64,000 nt of DNA from Oscarella lobularis (taxonomy: Eukaryota; Porifera; Homoscleromorpha; Homosclerophorida; Oscarellidae): the NCBI RefSeq assembly GCF_947507565.1, contig NC_089178.1, forward strand, positions 1,488,001 to 1,552,000, given 5' to 3'. The position numbers and the translations under genes were made by a program. Under the pieces are notes generated by a model. The model saw nothing but the letters and a program-made list of their open reading frames with translations. It had not been told where the DNA came from and searched no databases. This document shows, piece by piece, positions 36,217-46,910 of this stretch (position 1 is the first letter of the stretch; the number at the start of each line of letters is the position of its first letter).

Positions 36217-37344
36217 CTAGCGTCCGCCCTGAAGGCCTCCCACCAGCGCTCTTGCGCCCGCCAGGCTTTGTTCCGGGATCCGCACGTAGCGCATGTAGCA
36301 GTTGCTGCGCCATCGACCAAGCGCCTAAATAACCGCCGTCGACGCCCCGAGCCTCGCCGCCTCCGTGGCCGCCCCGATCCGCAGGCTGTGTCCCCCGAAC
36401 CGCTCTGACTCCACCCCAGCCTTGTCCAGCGCCGCCCGCAAACCGTCGACGAGCTGCCTTCGCGTCAGCGGGGCGCCATTTGGCCACAGGAACAGCGGGC
36501 CTTCCTGGGAGCCTCTTGCCGCCACGTAAGCTAAAAGCGCGGACACTGGGCACACCCCTCCCGGCGGAGCCCGACCCAGGAAGACAAAAGCCCCCTCGCC
36601 GAACTGGTCGGTTTTAGACATCTTGATTCGTAACCTCACCCACGACGGGTCGGGGAAACGGTCGACGGCCAAGTCCCGCACCACTAGATGCCGCAACGGC
36701 GAAAACTCTCGAAGGGACGGCACCGTGAACTCCCCGACACGGAGGCACCCAAAAAACCCTACACACACTGCCGCCCACAGAAGCCGCGCCTGTGCCTGGT
36801 CCGCGAACCCGTTCCAAACGCCCCGCAATCGTGCCAGCAGAGGAACCGTCAGCGGCAAGCGAGAGTCCGTCTGACGCCGCCCCTCGTTTGCCTGCACGCG
36901 CTGAATACCCCGCAGCAGGCGGTCCAATAGCGGCGGCCGCGGTTGGAATGGGTCGGCGGCCCCCGCCGTGATGTGGAGGCTGCGCACCGCGGAGAGATAC
37001 TGGCGCACGGTCGAGGCCGCGCAGCCGTCCTCCGCCAGCGCCGACGCAAAGAGGCAGAACGTGTCGAGCGAAGCGGGAACCGGACATATATTAAGGGCTT
37101 CACAGAACGACAGAAAACGACGCTGGCCGGACGAGTACGCTCTCCGTGATGCTGGAGCCAGGCCGTTTAGCGTGTAGACGCGACGAGCCGCTTCCAGTGC
37201 GGGGAGGTCCAGGCCTCGTCGCCCCCAAGGAGGGCGTCGAGCGCGACGGCCACCCCGTCCGGCACGACTCGCATGTCCAGCGCCACCTGCGAAAACGGCA
37301 GTCCAGTACGGTCGCCCCTCGCGACAGCGCGTCTGCGAAAACAT
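36217..37344 (-). pseudogene. Tyrosine recombinase of the retroelement, stop before catalytic Tyr
   Basis: It would integrate the circular cDNA. An N-terminal SAM-like core-binding region (near 37160-36850, SRRAYSSGQRRFLSFCEAL) precedes the catalytic part. Catalytic motifs: LRVGEFTVPS (Arg), RIKMSKTDQ (Lys), GGHSLRIGAAT (HxxR), then LGRW and CYMRYVRIP (candidate nucleophile Tyr), ending at a stop at 36217. Between HSLRIGAAT and LGRW there is an in-frame TAG at 36325-36327 where related enzymes have a sense codon (CAG to TAG is one change). A product stopping there would lack the nucleophile, so this copy is probably unable to integrate. The upstream end overlaps the RNase H frame, so the true start is unclear. 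Confidence 0.85.
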
Positions 37345-39103
37345 TATCTACCCCCGCTATGTGTTCCGACCGAAAGCAAAAATTAAGTTGGGCTGCGACG
37401 AACTGCAACGCGCGCAGAAGAGGCAGCAGCCGCCCGTCCCTACTAGATCCGGAGTTGATCGCCGCCACGACCGTGGTGTTGTCGCACTGGAACAGCACCG
37501 ACTCGCCACGCCACGTGGGACCCCAGACCACGGCCGCCACCAGCACCGGATAGAGCTCCTTGGGCGCGATCGGCTGATCGCGCCATGGCAACGACCAAGG
37601 CGATGCAAAACCCCGCCACGGAGAAGAGGAGACGGCAACGGCGCCGTAGCCCCAACAGCCAGACGCGTCCGATTGCACGCGCAACGAAGGAGCCCATGAG
37701 CCGACCGTCGACGCCAGCCCGACGCCGTTCCACGACGCCGCAAACGCCAGCCACTACGCGATATCCGCCCGCGCGGCCTGATTTAGGCGCACAAAACGGT
37801 CGAGCTGCCGCGCCGTGTGAGCGAGGTCCAGAAGTCGACGCACGAACGACCGGCCCGGACGCACGACCAGACTCGCGTGATGCATCAAGCCGACGAGAGA
37901 CAAGAGCTCCCGCTTAGTGCACGCCCGCTTGCCCGCGACAGCCGTCAGCTGCGACCTCAATCTGTGAAGCTTGTCCTCCGGGAGCCGCAAGACGCCGGCC
38001 ACCGTGTCGAACTCGATCCCCAGAAAGGTGAGCGTCGACGCCGGACCCTCAACCTTATGCATCGCGACCGGGACGCCGAGCTCCTTGCACACCGCCAACG
38101 CCCTCTCCAAATTGCGAGCGCACTCCGACTTCCCGGCCCGGCCCAGCACGAGAAAGTCGTCGAGGTAGTGGAGACCGACGGTGACGCCAGCGCGGAACAT
38201 GACCCACAGCAGGGCGTCCGCGACGGCGGAGAAGATCTTCGGCGCCGACCTCAGGCCAAAAGGCAACGCCGCGTCGAGGTACACTGCACCTTTCCAGCGA
38301 ACGCCGAGAAGACAACGGTCGTCCGGATGCACCGGAACCACGCGGTACGCCGCTCGAAGGTCCAGCTTCGCAAGGAGGCAATCCGGACCAAGCAGGCGTA
38401 CGAGGTCGACTGCGTCGTCGATACTCGCATAGCGAAGCGAGCACCAACGACGATCGACCCCGTCGTTAACGCTGGCTGCCGCTGGAGCTGACAAATCGAC
38501 GATGAGCCGCCACCGACCCGGTTGGTGAGGCTTCGGCAGAACGCCAAACGGGCTGACGTGCACCCGAGACGCGTACGGCGAGGCATCCAACGGCAGCATG
38601 CGTCGAGCGCGGACTTCGTCGTAGAGGTAGCCGTCGACGACCTCGGCGTGAGCCGTCGCCGAGCGTAAATTGCGCCCGGACACGCGCAACGGGCTGCCCG
38701 ACGCGAACCCGATGCGAAAGCCCTCTCGAAAACCCTTGCAGATGTATTCGGCGAACGAACGATCCGGATGAGGCGCTAGCCAAAAAACCCAGCGATCGAG
38801 CACTACGGGCGTAGTCACCGTCGCCAGGGGCGCCGGCAACGGGTGACCATTTCGCACGCAGGCTTGGAGCGCAAAGAGGTCCGCCATGTAGCGATAGCGA
38901 CCCCCCAAAACGTTGCACGCCAGCGAGCGAAGGCGCTCGAGCTCTACACACGAAAAAACACAACCATACGGCGCCCAAACCTGCGCGACGTGGAGGGGAG
39001 AACGCTCGGAACGACGGAAAAAATACGCGAAAGCCATGGAGAACGGCCAGAAGCCAAAGGCGAAGAGCGAACGAGAAAAAGGAAAAAGCCAATAAATACG
39101 CAA
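37100..39103 (-). pseudogene. Reverse transcriptase-RNase H of the retroelement, one internal stop
   Basis: It copies element RNA to DNA. The RT shows HPDRSFAEYICKGFREGF, FGVLPKPHQPGRWRLIVDLS, KLDLRAAYRVVPVHPDD, LPFGLRSAPKIFSAVADAL and the catalytic YLDD box (near 38165-38154). The frame continues past a single TAG at 37754-37756 (RADIA, stop, W), where relatives carry a WW pair. It runs straight into RNase H: LRVQSDASGCWGYGAVAV, APKELYPVLVAAVVWG, FQCDNTTVVAAIN, NVFADALSRG. The acidic residues expected in RNase H are present. The single nonsense change (TGG to TAG) separates the two activities, so the copy looks recently inactivated. Confidence 0.87.
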
Positions 39104-39259
39104 TAATCACGATAAGCCAGCACACGCGCGCTAACCACGCGCAACTGCACAGCCGAAGCGATAACGACAAAGAAAACCAAAAAACGCCAACGAACAACCA
39201 ACTAGCCGTGGCTACACTAGCAGTAGTCCACAAACAAAAACGTCACGCAGCCAACGCAT

Positions 39260-40880
39260 TTACTCCGGACGCCCGCCGCGCGACACGGGCGAGCGCTCCC
39301 GATCGCTGCCTCGACGAACGCCACGCGACTCCCGGCCACGCTCGCCTTTTCCCGGGTCGTTGCGCTCGCGACGGGGCGAATCGCAGTGCTTGGCCCGATG
39401 AGCTCCCCAACAAACATTGCACACGTGCCGGTAAGTGCAATTCGGAAATTGACATGCTCCCTCGTTGTATCCGCGGCAAATCGGCCGTGGTTTTGTGCGA
39501 GCACCCGCCGGCGACGCGGCGCGAGCCACATTTCGATCCGTCGAGGCATCGCGCAACGAGCAAACGGCTTTAACGTGGTCGGTATCCAGGCAGAGAGGGC
39601 AGCGCGGCGCATTGTTGCCGAGAGCCACGAACGTCTGGGCATAAATGCCCTGATGCGGTGTGGCCCAGTCCATCGCCGGACGCACAGCGGCGAGCTTACG
39701 GAAACGCGTGTCGTAAGTACGCCAACCCTCGCCCCCGAGTTTGGCCGCTTCCTGTAGGATGAGGCGCATATACGAGAACAGCGACGCCGCGCGTGATGGG
39801 TCGCCAGCGCAGCGTACGATCGCGTACGTACTAAAACAGCGCGCCCAGCTAAGGACGCTCGGAATCGAGCGCAGCTGGGAGCGCGACTGAGGCATCCACT
39901 CGAAAAACGGACCAACCTCGCGCTTCAACAGCTCGAGGTTGTCCGGCAGAAGCTCCGCCAGCTCCACGTACTGACCCGCCTGGATCTTCGCCACCATCTT
40001 GCCGGAGACTGACACGCCGTCCTCCAACGCGAAGTCCGGCGACGTTGGCGGAGGAACCGCCTGAGCCAGCGCACGTGCCAGAGCCCCGAACGAGGTGCCG
40101 TCGACCGCGGCAGCGGACGGCACCACTCCAGGAGGCGCCTCGCCGTCCCCGAGCACCGCGATACCCGGGATCGCCGGCATCTGAGGTAGCTCCTCCAACG
40201 CTAGGAACACAAAGAACACCGCCGTACACCACGCACGCAGGCACGCAGGCCGAAAAGACACGCAGACACACCCAGAAGAGCGCCGCGCCGTGCAACCACG
40301 TACTCAGCTGCCCAAAACCGCGCGGGCGCCAACCGCGCGCCACGAAACCACGTACTCAGCTGCCCGAGACCGCGCGGGCGCCAAGCGCGCGCAAAATTAG
40401 CAACAATGCAGCTGCGCCGCTGCGCCGCCGCCGCAGAAACCACGACGCGTGCAGCTGAGACCGAGCCCGCGCCCGCCACGAGCCACAGGTGCACCGCGAA
40501 AGGAAGACAGGAGAGGACGGGAAGGGGGGTTAGGGAGTGGGTAGGGAAAAAACGTAAAGAAAAAACGGGGACCACCGAACCTCCTCCGCGGGAACCAGCC
40601 GGGCGAAAAGGCCTAAGCTACCGTACTTACCGTGCTCCCGGGAAGCGTTTCCATCCGACGCGCCGTCGGCCGGTAGAGCCGCCTGGCCCGCGTGTTGCGC
40701 GTACGCGGCCACGCCCGCTTGCACGGCATTCTGGATAATCGCCTGAAGCGCCGGTCCGGTGACAGCGACCACCGGGTTTTGCGCGTCGCGCTGCTGCTGG
40801 ATAGCAGGTTGCTGATCCTGCAATCGCTGAGCTTGATCCGGCGGGTTTTGAAGAGCTTGATCCGGCGGGTTTTGATCCAT
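39260..40880 (-). CDS. Gag-like ORF1 of the retroelement (two exons)
   Basis: Probable nucleic-acid-binding structural protein. Exon 1 (40880-40631) starts MDQNPPDQALQNPPDQAQRL, glutamine/proline rich. A GTAAGT donor and a CTAG acceptor define an intron at 40630-40201. The joined codon is phase 1 and gives REH-ALEELPQMP. Exon 2 has a helical region (QAGQYVELAELLPDNLELLK, FFEWMPQSRSQLRSIPSVLS) and then cysteine clusters: CPLCLDTDHVKAVC, CRGYNEGACQFPNCTYRHVC and CNVCWGAHRAKHC. It ends in an Arg/Ser/Gly-rich tail at 39260. Zinc-finger Gag proteins of this form are usual in Ngaro/DIRS elements. No stop interrupts it, unlike the two downstream ORFs. Confidence 0.78.
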
Positions 40881-40892
40881 GATGATGAGAAA

Positions 40893-41010
40893 GAAGAGAA
40901 AAGATTGCGTCGCGCGTAGGTGTGCTCGCCTCGGCCGCTGTGATGCGAATGAGCCCGCCCACGCCCGACGCTCCGTATCAACGACGGTTAACAATAATGT
41001 TAACCTGCCA
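40893..41010 (-). repeat. Split direct repeat A1 of the retroelement
   Basis: 118-bp copy of 35780-35897, at the 5' end of the element in coding orientation. It lies just upstream of the ORF1 start, so the promoter is probably here. Confidence 0.88.
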
Positions 41011-41190
41011 TCAAATCAAAGCTTTTGCTTTGTCCCGCATGATTAGGTGATAGTGGTATGTTCCTAAAGCCTCTACACCTTGGCCCAGACAAAAATATTT
41101 GGAAGAAGGGATCTTTGCGTTCTGATTGGCTAGTAAGTATTGTTACCTCACCAACGGCGAGCATGCGCAACGATATTCCCCCCTGCTCCT
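41011..41190. repeat. Right palindrome arm, outer part
   Basis: Continues the complement of 34610-34790 after the retroelement, from TCAAATCAAAGCTTTTGC to about CCCCCCTGCTCC. Confidence 0.75.
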
Positions 41191-41426
41191 CCTACGTCAG
41201 AAAAGCACCTAATTAGGAAAACATTGCAATCATGCAAGTATTTACAGTATGTTATAATGTAGGTACAGCTGTAGTAGCTAACGGCTGTACTGACCATGTG
41301 AATGTGACAACATAAATTATGACGTCCCACTATGTTATTCACTCGCGTACAGTAAGCGGTGGGAGGCTCTGCATGATGGCAACACGGTGAACACCGGGCC
41401 ATCATTCTCTAGTTTTAGAAAAGCTG

Positions 41427-41902
41427 ATGTGCATAATGTGCATGACACTGCCTAACCATGGCATGCATTATTTTCCGCAAAACCCTACAATTGACCTCTC
41501 ATGCGACACAGAGCTACCCCTTCCTAGCCCTAACTCTGCCCCTTCGGGTTTTCGTGTCACGAGGACCATTATCAGCTCGCAGTTGGGTTTGCGTGCTGCG
41601 AGCGAAGCTCGCAGCACGACAAACCCAACGTGCTCCTTTACTGCGTTCCCTTGATAAACGTTACTAAGTAAGCTCATTGTTATGTGCCCGTTATGTTTAA
41701 TAGTATTTATTCTTGGCGGCTAGCATAGATATATCAGCATATTGTTATATCTATGCTGCAAACTATTGAACACAATCCGGGGTTACTATCTACTGTGACG
41801 TCACCTAATATACGGGAGAGTATGACATCACAATGAATGTGATGTCATAAAGGCACCTGTGGGTGTGATTGGTTTAAGAGCGATTGTGACGTGAGCGTTA
41901 CC

Positions 41903-41966
<64 letters not shown>

Positions 41967-42055
41967 CACACACACTTTGAGATTTTGCCCCATCACGTTT
42001 GAGAGCCCCTCCCACCAGGGCGCGCGCGGGCTTCGCCCGCGCGCGCCCTGGTGGG
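41427..42055. mobile_element. Helitron-like unit, right copy
   Basis: In the same orientation as 33447-34072. It shares GCCTAACCA, the TTATCAGCTCGCAGTTGGGTTTG hairpin region (with GTGCTGCGAGC-GAA-GCTCGCAGCAC), AATCCGGGGTTACTATC, the palindrome TATGACATCACA-TGTGATGTCATA, a long (GACA)n run near 41905-41965 and the terminal GC hairpin at 42011-42053. The latter is longer here (CCAGGGCGCGCGCGGGC stem). Confidence 0.5.
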
Positions 42056-42236
42056 ATTATCTAGTATCCCTGATTCAAGCATCCAAACTGTTCTACGACA
42101 ACTCTTGAGTATCCTACAGAAGTGATTTTACTCAAGAAAAATTTATTGAAATTGACAGTCAGCTTTCTACACATCTTTCACGTAATATTAAAAATAACTT
42201 GACTTATCTGCGCACTCGTCATTCTCTAAGTAAGCG

Positions 42237-42760
42237 TCAGAAATTTGGCTGACGTTTGCTGGGTGGATCTCTGTCTGTTCCAAGAGGTTTCACTATACTA
42301 ACTAAAGGTTCATAATCAGAGCCTTCTAGCTAAAAACTACCTTCGGTTCAGTGCATGCGAAAAAAGACTGAAACAGCGGGACTCTTACTTGAATTGGTGT
42401 ATGTTGCAGCACACGAAGAGTGATACGAATCACGGTCTTGTTTGAAGGTATGTACTGTGTAACTGCCTTGATTCTTCTATTTCAAAATTGATGATGAGAG
42501 GAAAAGAAAAAAGGAAGCGAAACTCGATCTTACTAGCGTTGCCAAAGGATCGGTGAGTAGCCAAATAAATTTCACGTGACACGTAGGAGTTCCCAAAGAG
42601 AGCGAGAGAGTAGACGTCTTTTCCACTAAAGAACATGAGCTCAGTGCGAATAAAAGCCACATTGCTTCTAGGTAGAAGTAACCTAGTTTGATCGACGTCG
42701 CTCACCCGTTTCTCAGCGGGAGCCACCCTATCCGTTCGAAGAACAACACTTGACGTCCAC
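42237..42760 (-). CDS. Unidentified protein, three or more short exons
   Basis: I do not recognise this gene. Exons read on the minus strand give GGRQVLFFERIGWLPLRNG (near 42760-42710, across a possible 38-nt intron), then SNVAFIRTELMFF and GKDVYSLALFGNSYVSREIY (about 42665-42540). These are followed by TQYIPSNKTVIRITLRVLQ (about 42460-42395) and, after a 59-nt intron, LEGSDYEPLVSIVKPLGTDR to a stop at 42237. Frames are kept across the last two introns with GT/AG sites. No ATG in frame was found upstream, so the 5' end is unresolved and may overlap the start of the oxidoreductase gene. The mobile-element nest ends only 165 bp downstream of its stop. It could be a gene remnant. Confidence 0.35.
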
Positions 42761-42859
42761 CTTCACCGCTACACTCTCAAGCAGCTTTCAGCTGATCTAC
42801 AGAGTTTGTTCGCTGCAAATTTAAAAGAATTTACTGCAAAGAACAACACTGAGTACGCA

Positions 42860-45800
42860 ATGTCTTACGAAGCCTACCTCAATGAACGTGAGTGAACAAA
42901 AATCGTTATCCCTTAGAGAAACGTTCTGTAGAGAGAACGGATCTCGACTGCGATTCAAATGTCCAAAAAAGCTTTATCAAGGCCGCTAAGGTACCCCCAC
43001 TTCCGACTCCCTTACACAGCAGATGCATCTGTACTTATAGACCGGTGTCGTGGTCCACATCAACGCTAAACTAAGAGCCTTGGAAGCAAAAATCAATGGT
43101 AAGTACACAATTACCCCCCTTCATTACCCGTTTTCAACTGACGTCAACAGAAAGTGGAAACTCGCTGCCAGGAGCTCTTGAACAAAGCCTGTCAGGACTT
43201 CGATTCGAGGTCAATCCAAAAGGACCGTTTCCCATGGCAGACGACGAGGTTCAAGTCACCCAACCAACCGGAGCAGGGATGATAGTCAAGCCGTTAGACT
43301 GCGACGTCGTCGTGGCTGGCGGTGGAAGGTGCAGTCGTCAAATTAAATCTTCATCATGAATTTTTCTAAAATAAAAGTGTTTTAGTGCAGGAATTGGTGC
43401 AGCTCTTTCGGCTGCGCGATCTGGTGCTCGCACCGTTTGCATTCAAGGTACAGCGTTTCGACTCACGGCAAGTAATATTATTACCCCACTACAAACACAC
43501 AGGACGCCCTGTTCTGGGTGGTAATGCTTCAAGTGAAGTCAGAGTTCAGATGGTCGGTGCCGATATAGGAGGAAGTATGTTATAGGGACCAACCAACGCT
43601 TGTGCAAATAGTGTGCTTTACTTTTACTACACAGCGCGAGGAAAGCAAGATGAGACTGAGGCAAGGGAAGGTGGGCTGCTTGAAGAAATCCGATTGGACA
43701 ACTCCATAGCAAATCCCCAAGTGTGCCCAACCTTATTGGGCTACTAGTCCCTTATTGCTATAAACCTTCCTCTTTTAGTTTTGTGCTGAAATGCTGTCTC
43801 TAACGTTTCTTGACAAATTTCGGGCGGAGCCTAACATGACCCTGCTACTCAATACCTGGTTTACCGGAGTTCATAAAGATGACGACGGAACCATTCGGGT
43901 AAATAATTCAAACTAAGGGTCTCACACTTCCTAACAAAACAAAATAAATGCGACAGGTTGCCTACGCTGATAACCAACTCACTCAGAAACGCTACGAAAT
44001 ATCTGGAAAGGTTTTCATCGACTGCTCAGGCGACGGCCGTCTCGGAGTCGAGGCTGGCTGTCACTGGACTCAAGGAAGAGAATCTAAGGCTCAATACGGC
44101 GAGTCTCTTGCCATGGACGTCGCTGATACGCTCACTGAAGGAACTACGTTAATTTTTCAAGCCAAGTAAGAACCGGTTATAGTACTAAGCTAATACATGT
44201 TGACTCGACCTACCTGTAAGGGAAATGGGCAAGCCAATGCCATTTCAGCCGCCTCCGACGTTTACACGCAAATTCACTGCAGACGATTTTAAATTTCGCC
44301 ACTTTGCAGCAATCGACGTTGGTATCTAAGAGAAAATCTATTAAGCCCTATAGCTGCAGGTCTCTACTGTATCAAGGCTATTGGTGGATTGAGGTTTCGT
44401 ATCCCTACGATACGGTGAGTGACGGCGAAAAAATTATGGAAGAACTAATAGAGGCTCTAATCGGCGTATGGGACTACATCAAAAACGGAGAAAGAATGTT
44501 TGACGCCGATCCGACCAACTGGGCCCTAGACTGGTTCGGTAAGCCCTAGCTCAATCATTGATACAAAATCTCTACCGTCAAGTTGCGAAGGGCAATATCC
44601 ATGTAAGCGTGAAGCGCGAAGAATGATTGGGATTCACGTTCAGACACAAAACGAAATCGTTCCCCAGCCGACTGATTTCTTCGACGTCGTCTGTCACGGA
44701 GGATGGAGTTTTGATCTCCACAATCCAAAAGGTAGCTCTTCGAGATCCTAAGATCCTTTCAGTATTTTCACACTCATTTCATTGATTATCACAGGAATCA
44801 ACGACCCAAATGGCAGACCCAATATGTCAATTCACGTTCCGTACATATACGGAACGCCTCTCCGGTCCTTTATCTCTGCAAATGTTCCAAATCTCATGTT
44901 TGCAGGCCGACTTTCCAGTTTCTCTCACGTCGTCTACGGTTCTCAACGCGTCATGGCCACATGCACAACGGTATAGCAGTGAAACACATAGCGCGGTGTG
45001 AAAATTGACGGTACGCGTACTTATTCACTAAGCACGGTCAAGCCGCTGGAACTGCTGCTGCATATGCCGTGCAGTACGGAATAACTCCTCAACAACTAGC
45101 AGAGGATGCTGATGCTGTATGGAGCGTTCAACAGGTAAAACAGCTTCGGATACCGCATGTGCCAACATCCGAGTCCCATCTTTGCAGCAACTACTACGTG
45201 ACGATCAGTTCGTTGTAAACCAAATCAATCAAGATCCAAGAGACATGGCCTTGAAAGCAACAGTATCAGCAACCAGGTTAAGAAGAAACCATTTCGATGC
45301 CAGTCGCTAGACGCGCGAGTTATAGTGCAGTAGACGGAAGTGAAGCAAAGGAAGCCATTTCGGGACAGACAAGAGCTGTCTATGGGCCCGGCGGCTGTCT
45401 TTCTGGGCAATGCTTGCCAGGAACAAATAGATGGATAAGGCAGAGAGATTCCACATGCCAACCAGCGTCTCCTTTCACTGATCCTTCTCTCCTAGTTCCA
45501 CCGTTCCTGCTGCGATAACACTTGAGTGGGAATCACCAATAACAATTGGACAAGTCCAGTTCATTTTTGACTCAGCACTGTGGAGAGAATTCACTTTCTC
45601 AAACGTGCTGGAAAGTCAGGCAAGGATGATCTGGGGAAGGCCCATGCCTGAGACGGTCAAAGACTACAACATTCAAGTGCGTGTCGAAGGATCAGCACAG
45701 TGGCAGACAATCGCTGCTATTGAGGTAGAATATAGAAGCTCTTTTGAGACGTCAATGACAATGCCTTACTGCAGGACAACTATCAAAGACGACGAGTTCA

Positions 45801-46140
45801 TGACGTAAGTTGATCAAACTTGCTCTCAAAACTACGTCGTTTTTTTGACGCTTAGTTGAATCTTCCGGACAAATACTCGGGTCTCAAAGTGGAAGTGACT
45901 GCCACTAACGGTTGCGACCAGGCCCGAATATGGTACTCATAAAACCCTCTTACGATATTCTTGCCTACATTCGATTTTAGTGAAATCCGGGTGTATCCAG
46001 TGGGCCAAACGGGAAAATTTCCTCCAAAGCCTCCATCGCTAGAGAGCACAGTCTCCAGTATACCCATGACTACTATTAGCCTAGCTACACCAAAACCGCC
46101 AAAAAACTGGCTCAATGGATCACAGTTTCCTGTTGCCTAG
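42860..46140 (+). CDS. FAD-dependent oxidoreductase (FAD_oxidored family)
   Basis: A Rossmann FAD-binding fold opens with [20 protein letters not shown] (split by an intron near 43330) and [27 protein letters not shown] and [12 protein letters not shown] follow, then [47 protein letters not shown] and [20 protein letters not shown]. These match the PF12831-type FAD oxidoreductases that are common in bacteria. The C-terminal part (about 45500-46140) looks like a beta-sandwich carbohydrate-binding module ([60 protein letters not shown]), ending FPVA with TAG at 46140. A helical N-terminal extension ([21 protein letters not shown]) precedes it. There are more than ten short introns. The start at 42860 is the first ATG in frame, but the frame is open upstream to about 42720. 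Substrate is unknown. Confidence 0.8.
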
Positions 46141-46228
46141 CTACGCACGAGTTGTATCTGTCCACTGTATGCGCTGGTATTAAACGGTCTGTTGCGTCTT
46201 GGCTGTACGGTCAACGGCTCTACGGCAA

Positions 46229-46640
46229 CTACTTCTTCGAGTGAAAATGCGGTGAACGTCTCGCGTGAACGGAAGTGAAGCACCCCTCTACTAAAGTAGT
46301 AGGCGGAGTACTGTAGGCGGAAAGCCTTTCATCGCTGCAGATGCTCCTGCTTAGGCGGTTCATCTTACCTTCAGCTTTCAAAAATATCGATTGCAAGTAG
46401 TCAACGCTTTGTTGTAGAAACAATAAAGCACGGACTTCGGTCATTCCTACAACTTGGATCAAAAGGATCAACTAACGTACCTGTACCAATACCAACGTCG
46501 TAGAGACTTTCAGCAGAGCCGGAATATTCTTCTACCCTGAAAAAAGAGGAAACAAATTTGCACCCATTCCCGTAATTTACATAAATGCACAATTGTTTGT
46601 TCGCTAAGGTCCCACGGTCGGTCTACCCATCCATGATTCC
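46229..46640 (-). CDS. Unidentified small gene or gene remnant
   Basis: Not recognised. Minus-strand pieces with coding character are NHGWVDRPWDLSEQTIVHLC (near 46625-46570), EEYSGSAESLYDVGIGTG (near 46535-46480) and, after a GT/AG intron, MTEVRALLFLQQSVDYLQSI followed by FLKAEGKMNRLSRSICSDER. It ends SPHFHSKK at a stop at 46229. The last intron keeps frame. The first two pieces do not join cleanly with normal-sized introns. It ends tail-to-tail with the oxidoreductase, 88 bp away. No start was found before the collagen promoter region, so a 5'-truncated remnant is possible. Confidence 0.35.
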
Positions 46641-46843
46641 TGCACAATGCTAAGGAGTGCGTAACAAGAAAACCGTTATGAAGCCGTAAATTACAGAATG
46701 GCTACACCGGCAACTATAGACAAACCCCAACACTACTCCCACTCTTTCAACTGAGTTACATAAGAAGAGATGACGCGGCGCCAATCCGTTTCTTGCTACA
46801 GACTCCGGCTTTAACGTCTCCCACGTATTCTGCTATTTATGAA

Positions 46844-46852
46844 TATAAGAGA
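46844..46852 (+). promoter_or_regulatory. TATA-like box of collagen copy 1
   Basis: TATAAGAGA lies 67 bp before the ATG at 46911. The same nonamer is at 48903 before the second copy, so the promoters are duplicated with the genes. Confidence 0.5.
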
Positions 46853-46910
46853 CAACTCAAGCCCCCCAAATCAGACTTTCCCTCCACTTGTTCAAGGCAC
46901 TATAAGCAAG

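Larger units (their letters stand above)
35507..41010 (-). mobile_element. Tyrosine-recombinase retroelement, Ngaro/DIRS type
   Basis: A 5,504-bp insertion on the minus strand. In coding orientation it has the split-direct-repeat layout A1 (41010-40893), ORFs, B1 (36101-35898), A2 (35897-35780), B2 (35710-35507). Both A repeats are 118 bp and both B repeats 204 bp. B1 directly abuts A2, which is the join expected of a circular intermediate. The insertion in the palindrome arm shows no target duplication, as expected for a tyrosine recombinase. It encodes Gag-like, RT-RNase H and recombinase ORFs. Confidence 0.9.
33345..42072. mobile_element. Nested composite mobile-element block with 17-bp inverted ends
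   Basis: The block starts CAGGGATACTAGATAAT and ends with its exact complement. Directly outside, ATTCAAG is present on both sides (33338-33344 and 42073-42079), a 7-bp target duplication. Inside are two Helitron-like units, a foldback element and a tyrosine-recombinase retroelement. No transposase for the outer ends was found, so its class is open. The outer ends may belong to a smaller element that later took up the others. Confidence 0.7.

Noticed and set aside
35694-40738. Many plus-strand open frames across the retroelement
   Set aside because: GC-rich shadows of the minus-strand Gag, RT and recombinase genes, with no domain text.
33345-42072. The two Helitron-like units as long terminal repeats of one retrovirus-like element
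   Set aside because: They are direct repeats, but the enclosed retroelement has its own complete ends (A1 to B2) and inserts in a palindrome arm, and no integrase or LTR end motifs were seen.
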